A stretch of DNA of 19,167 nt from an uncultured Collinsella sp. (GTDB taxonomy: Bacteria; Actinomycetota; Coriobacteriia; Coriobacteriales; Coriobacteriaceae). Shown here piece by piece: positions 15,990 to 19,167 of the stretch (position 1 is the stretch's first letter; the number at the start of each line of letters is the position of its first letter). Below the pieces are notes generated by a model, which was not told the DNA's origin, did not search any database, and worked only from the letters and a program-made list of their open reading frames with translations. The stretch spans positions 1-19,167 of the forward strand of contig CABUVH010000020.1 of NCBI GenBank assembly GCA_902494935.1, read 5' to 3'. The translations under genes were made by a program, and so were the position numbers.

Positions 15990-17501
15990 TTATCGATAGG
16001 AAACGCTCTGCTGGGAATCCTTGACGACTACGTCGTGGGCGCCGCCTTCGACGATCGAGGTCGAGCTTACCAGGGTCAGGCGTGCCTTTTCCTGGAGCTC
16101 GGGGATCGAGAGGGCGCCGCAGTTGCACATCGTTGACTTGACCTTGTAGAGCGTGCCGCCCACGCCGTCCTTGAGGGAACCGGCGTAGGGAACGTAGGAG
16201 TCGACGCCCTCGACGAAGCTGAGCTTCGCGGCGCCGCCCAGGTCGTAGCGCTGCCAGTTGCGAGCACGCGCAGAACCCTCGCCCCAGTACTCCTTCATGT
16301 ACTGGCCGTTGACGTTGACGCGCTCGGTCGGGCTCTCGTCAAAGCGGGCGAAATAGCGGCCCAGCATCATAAAGTCGGCACCCATGGCAAGGGCGAGCGT
16401 CATGTGGTAGTCGTAGACGATGCCGCCATCGGAGCACACGGGCACGTAGACGCCGGTCTCCTCGTAGTACTCGTCGCGAGCGCGGCAGACGTCGATCAGC
16501 GCGGTGGCCTGGCCGCGGCCGATACCCTTGGTCTCGCGGGTAATGCAGATGGAACCGCCGCCGATACCGACCTTGATGAAGTCGGCACCGCAGTCGGCAA
16601 GGAAGCGGAAGCCCTCGGCGTCGACGACGTTGCCGGCACCGACCTTGACGCCCTCGCCGTAGTTGGCGCGGATCCACTCGATGGTGCGCTTCTGCCACTC
16701 GCTGAAGCCCTCGGAAGAGTCGATGCACAGGACATCGGCACCGGCCTCGATGAGCAGCGGCACGCGCTCGGCATAGTCGCGGGTGTTGATACCGGCACCA
16801 ACCATGTAGCGCTTGTCGTTATCGAGCAGCTCGTTGGGGTTGGTCTTGTGGCTGTCGTAGTCCTTGCGGAAGACAATGCCCATGAGGTGATCGTTGTCGT
16901 CAACGATGGGCAGGGCGTTGAGCTTGTTGTCCCAGATGACGTCATTGGCAACCTTGAGGCTGATGTTCTTGTCACCCACGATGAGCTGCTCACGCGGGGT
17001 CATGAACTCGGAGACCTTCGTCTGGTGGTCATCGCGACTGGGGCGATAGTCACGGCTGGTGACGATGCCCAGGAGCTTACCCTTGGGAGTGCCGTCGTCG
17101 GTGACCGGCATGGTGGAGTGACCGGTCTTCTCCTTGAGCTCGATGACCTGCTCCATGGTCATGTCGGGGGTCAGCGTGGAATCGGACTGAACGAAGCCGG
17201 CCTTGTGATCCTTGACGGCCTTGACCATAGCGGCCTCGGACTCGGCGCTCTGGGAACCGTAAATGAAGGACAGGCCACCCTCGGTAGCGAGCGCGACACC
17301 CATATCGACGCCCGAGACGGACTGCATGATGGCGGAAACCATGGGGATGTTCAGGGTGATTGCCGGCTTCTCACCGCGCTTAAAGCGGGTTAGCGGCGTC
17401 TTAAGAGAGACGTTGTTGGGGATGCACTGCGAGGACGAGTAACCAGGGACCAGCAGATACTCCGAAAACGTGTGGGACTCACCGGGAAAGAACGTAGCCA
17501 T
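15990..17501 (-). CDS. guaB: Inosine-5'-monophosphate dehydrogenase
   Basis: A 503-residue IMPDH, which oxidises IMP to XMP, the committed step of GMP synthesis. The catalytic loop [19 protein letters not shown] contains the nucleophile Cys319. The IMP-binding DGG is at about 358-360 (VCSDGG), and the mobile flap [15 protein letters not shown] (405-419) keeps the Arg-Tyr pair (418-419). Two CBS domains are inserted at about 104-220 ([24 protein letters not shown]), a site of nucleotide regulation in this family. The overall form matches the roughly 500-residue variant found in many gut firmicutes and coriobacteria. The ATG at 17501 has AAAGGAG four to five bases upstream. It is transcribed alone, divergent from the small regulator, and ends at the terminator at 15796-15830. 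Confidence 0.95.
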   Translation of the reverse strand: MATFFPGESHTFSEYLLVPGYSSSQCIPNNVSLKTPLTRFKRGEKPAITLNIPMVSAIMQSVSGVDMGVALATEGGLSFIYGSQSAESEAAMVKAVKDHKAGFVQSDSTLTPDMTMEQVIELKEKTGHSTMPVTDDGTPKGKLLGIVTSRDYRPSRDDHQTKVSEFMTPREQLIVGDKNISLKVANDVIWDNKLNALPIVDDNDHLMGIVFRKDYDSHKTNPNELLDNDKRYMVGAGINTRDYAERVPLLIEAGADVLCIDSSEGFSEWQKRTIEWIRANYGEGVKVGAGNVVDAEGFRFLADCGADFIKVGIGGGSICITRETKGIGRGQATALIDVCRARDEYYEETGVYVPVCSDGGIVYDYHMTLALAMGADFMMLGRYFARFDESPTERVNVNGQYMKEYWGEGSARARNWQRYDLGGAAKLSFVEGVDSYVPYAGSLKDGVGGTLYKVKSTMCNCGALSIPELQEKARLTLVSSTSIVEGGAHDVVVKDSQQSVSYR

Positions 17502-17552
17502 GTTTCTCCTTTTTCCATGCGACCGGTCGGCTGCAGGCCTCGTAGGACCCAG

Positions 17553-17578
17553 CCCAACCTTGGGCGCCCAATACTGGG
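17553..17578. promoter_or_regulatory. 26-bp dyad in the guaB leader / divergent intergenic region
   Basis: CCCA-N3-TTGGGCGCCCAA-N3-TGGG is symmetrical over its whole length, with a perfect 12-bp centre (17560-17571). It begins within a few bases of the predicted guaB transcription start, so it could be an operator for either divergent gene or a leader hairpin. No known operator consensus is recognised. Confidence 0.45.
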
Positions 17579-17580
17579 GA

Positions 17581-17609
17581 AGTATCTTAACGCACTTTGA
17601 CTGCTACAA
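17581..17609 (-). promoter_or_regulatory. Putative guaB promoter
   Basis: Minus strand: -35 TTGTAG (complement of 17604-17609), 17-base spacer, -10 GATACT (complement of 17581-17586). Both boxes are moderate matches. The -35 overlaps the -10 of the divergent plus-strand promoter. Confidence 0.45.
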
Positions 17610-17610
17610 T
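17602..17610 (+). promoter_or_regulatory. Putative extended -10 promoter of the winged-helix regulator
   Basis: TGC-TACAAT on the plus strand is an extended -10 about 75 bases before the regulator's start. It overlaps the guaB -35, so the two promoters would compete for polymerase. Confidence 0.5.
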
Positions 17611-17685
17611 GCATGATTTAAGAAGAGCACACGAGGGTTTGACGCAGGCTTTGCGTTTGCCCAGCAAACACTTTAGCGGGGAGAC

Positions 17686-18039
17686 GTGGAGCACATGGAG
17701 TACAAGACGACGGCAAAGTTGGTCATTCAAGCGTGCGACAAGGATTTGCCGGGCGTCTTCGGCCACGGCTGCGTCTTGCTGCTGCAGGGTATCGCCCGCG
17801 AGCACTCGCTCAACCGAGCCGCCAAGAGCATGGGCATGGCGTATTCCAAGGCCTGGCGCATTGTAAACGAGGCCGAAGGACAGCTGGGCTGCAAGCTCAT
17901 CGAGCGCGACGGCGCCCGCGGATCCACCCTCACCCCCGCCGGCGAGCGAGCCATAGCGGTCTACGAGGAGCTGCAGGCCGACATCAACAACATCATCGCC
18001 ACAAAAGCCGACGCCCTCATCGCCAGCATCAAAGAGTAG
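17686..18039 (+). CDS. ModE/LysR-like winged helix-turn-helix regulator, DNA-binding domain only
   Basis: A 117-residue protein that is essentially one winged-HTH domain of the LysR/ModE N-terminal type. The HTH falls at about 41-62 (SLNRAAKSMGMAYSKAWRIV), followed by EAEGQLGCKLIERDGARGSTLTPAGE, the conserved wing and linker. It lacks both a LysR substrate-binding domain and the molybdate-binding TOBE repeats of full ModE, so the effector, if any, is unknown. The start is a GTG at 17686 or the in-frame ATG at 17695; GGGGAG lies 2 or 11 bases before them and GGAG three bases before the ATG, so this is undecided. It is the only plus-strand gene and is divergent from guaB; control of guaB or of itself through the shared intergenic region is possible but unproven. 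Confidence 0.85.
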   Translation: MEHMEYKTTAKLVIQACDKDLPGVFGHGCVLLLQGIAREHSLNRAAKSMGMAYSKAWRIVNEAEGQLGCKLIERDGARGSTLTPAGERAIAVYEELQADINNIIATKADALIASIKE

Positions 18040-18051
18040 CTAATTTGGGAC

Positions 18052-18080
18052 GGGGCTTTATAGCCACACAGCCCCTTCTC
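18052..18080 (+). terminator. Possible terminator of the winged-helix regulator
   Basis: GGGGCT (18052-18057) pairs with AGCCCC (18070-18075) around a 12-base loop, followed by TTCTC. It lies 12 bases after the stop. The stem is short and the U tract poor, so this is a weak call. Confidence 0.4.
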
Positions 18081-18154
18081 ATAAGTTGCGGTGAAATAGG
18101 GACTGTTTATGCGGTTAAAGCCGTAAATCAATCCATATTTCACCGCAACTTATG
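18080..18154. repeat. Inverted repeat with perfect 19-base arms between convergent genes
   Basis: CATAAGTTGCGGTGAAATA (18080-18098) and its exact reverse complement (18136-18154) flank a 37-base centre. The centre itself pairs imperfectly (GGACTG with CAATCC, GCGG with CCGT). It sits between the stops of the winged-helix gene and the PLP-fold gene and contains no coding frame. The form fits a REP/MITE-like extragenic element; it could also stall transcription from either side. Confidence 0.7.
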
Positions 18155-18172
18155 GAGTCGAGGATGATTTAG

Positions 18173-19167
18173 CTAGTTGCGGAGGGCGTTATCCAGGGTG
18201 GCGGCCACGATCAAGGGGTCATCGGTTCCGGCGAAGAGATGGATGGTGCTCCCCTGCTTGCCGCGTGGAGCCGAAAGGCGCGTCGTTGCGCCGCCGGCGG
18301 GCGATGTGCGAAACTCCCCGGGCAAAGCATCGAACAGCTTGCCCGCGCTACGCTCGATAAGGTCAAATTCAACTGCCGGGCCAAAGCCGTGCTCGAGGAT
18401 TCCCGTTGCAACAGCATGGTCGGGATGCGAGCTCAGTCCGGGATAGCGTACGTTGCGCACCATCTCGTTGGCGGCCAGATACTCGGCCAGCGCACGCGCG
18501 CGGTCGAAATGTGCCTGCATGCGGACATCGAGCGAGTCCAGCCCGCGCTCCAGCACACCGGCCTCGTCAGCAGGCATATCAAGCTTGGCCAAGCCACAGC
18601 CCTCAAGCAGGGCATGCGCGCACTCAGCCGCGGCATCCACACGATGGCGCTTGAGCTGCGAGCGTGCCACCGATACGGCAACCAACTTGCGCGAAGCATC
18701 ACCGGCGCATACACGATCGAGCGCCTCGAGCGACAGCACGGCACCCAGCCGCAGCGGATCGCAGCCAAAAGCCGACGCCACGGTGTTGTCAACAACCAGC
18801 AGCGCATGGGCCTCACGCGCCGCCCGACCCAGCGCACGCAGATCGGGCACACGCAGACCAAACCCGCCGATGGAATTAACGAACCACCACAGGTGCGGCC
18901 CCTCGGCATCAAACGAAGCATCAAAGCCATCGGACGCAGCAGCAAACGCCGCAACCGATGGCTCCCCCACCATAGCCACGTCGCAGCCATCAAAGCCGCG
19001 CGCAAACGCATCGGCAAAGTCGTCCGCAAAGGCAACCAGACGATCGCCGGGACACACAATCCCCAGCTGCGACAGCGCTGCTGGCACATGCGAGGCCGCA
19101 AGCAACCGCGCCTCACGCGCGCCGGCTCTCAAAGCCCAAGCCTCTTCTAGCTGTTGCACGTCCACGC
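18173..19167 (-). CDS. Cys/Met-metabolism PLP-fold protein, probably catalytically altered (partial, 5' end outside window)
   Basis: The C-terminal about 330 residues of a fold-type I protein of the cystathionine gamma-synthase/beta-lyase family; the start is probably beyond the right edge, since the family normally has some 50 more N-terminal residues (an internal GTG at 19165 is the first possible start in view). Numbering from there: VVDNTVAS (124-131) keeps the pyridine-nitrogen Asp126. GLDSLDVRMQAHFDRA and VRYPGLSSHPDH match the family closely. However, the Schiff-base segment aligned to SATKY reads ALDRV, with Arg151 at the lysine position. The C-terminal IRLSVG segment reads IHLFAG, with His309 at the carboxylate-binding Arg. 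The ETPTNP-type loop is also degenerate (VNSIGG). A pseudoenzyme or a changed activity is likely; a transsulfuration role should not be assumed. It converges on the winged-helix gene. Confidence 0.8.
   Translation of the reverse strand, partial: VDVQQLEEAWALRAGAREARLLAASHVPAALSQLGIVCPGDRLVAFADDFADAFARGFDGCDVAMVGEPSVAAFAAASDGFDASFDAEGPHLWWFVNSIGGFGLRVPDLRALGRAAREAHALLVVDNTVASAFGCDPLRLGAVLSLEALDRVCAGDASRKLVAVSVARSQLKRHRVDAAAECAHALLEGCGLAKLDMPADEAGVLERGLDSLDVRMQAHFDRARALAEYLAANEMVRNVRYPGLSSHPDHAVATGILEHGFGPAVEFDLIERSAGKLFDALPGEFRTSPAGGATTRLSAPRGKQGSTIHLFAGTDDPLIVAATLDNALRN

Noticed and set aside
17502..17600. Purine-type riboswitch in the guaB leader
   Set aside because: Only a short palindrome and minor stems are seen; there is no three-way junction with the conserved loop sequences, and the leader is too short.
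17686..18039. Full molybdate-responsive ModE or a truncated LysR regulator
   Set aside because: No TOBE or substrate-binding sequence follows in any frame before the terminator-like hairpin and repeat; the protein looks complete as a single-domain regulator.

Overview
The window looks like chromosomal DNA from a GC-rich, host-associated actinobacterium of the class Coriobacteriia, most likely Collinsella or a close relative. That placement is inference: it rests on gene content, the style of the proteins, and several intergenic inverted repeats of a kind I associate with Collinsella. No marker in the window fixes the species. Nearly everything is on the minus strand; only one small regulator gene (17686-18039) is on the plus strand.

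Read in the direction of transcription (right to left), the right end holds a partial Cys/Met-metabolism-type PLP-fold protein whose catalytic lysine and carboxylate-binding arginine appear to be replaced. It converges with a small ModE/LysR-like winged-helix regulator. That regulator is divergent from guaB (IMP dehydrogenase), and their putative promoters overlap. Next comes leuS, separated from guaB by a 370-base gene-free stretch (15620-15989). This stretch holds a structured element right after guaB, a terminator, a putative extended -10 promoter, and a very large hairpin that fills the leuS leader.

Downstream of leuS, a clear promoter and a leader terminator precede one continuous nine-gene run: rimP, nusA, infB, rbfA, nrnA, truB, ribF, dnaG, rpoD. 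Several genes overlap by 4-8 bases, which suggests translational coupling. The run joins the transcription/translation-initiation cluster (NusA, IF2, ribosome maturation, tRNA pseudouridine, FAD synthesis) to the primase/primary-sigma pair. In the classical B. subtilis layout, ylxR and ylxQ lie between nusA and infB and rpsO follows ribF; none of these is at those places here.

The left end holds two identical tandem tRNA-Asn(GTT) genes with their own promoter and terminator. They are followed by an Asp23/Gls24 protein gene and the first 104 codons of a DAK2-domain (FakA/YloV-type) gene that runs off the window. Four unrelated long dyads sit at transcription-unit boundaries (1161-1214, 15643-15761, 15891-15984, 18080-18154). 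I saw no CRISPR array, insertion sequence, phage gene or origin. The most interesting items are the probable pseudoenzyme, the rimP-nusA leader terminator, the leuS leader hairpin, and a Cys/His cluster at the end of NusA.
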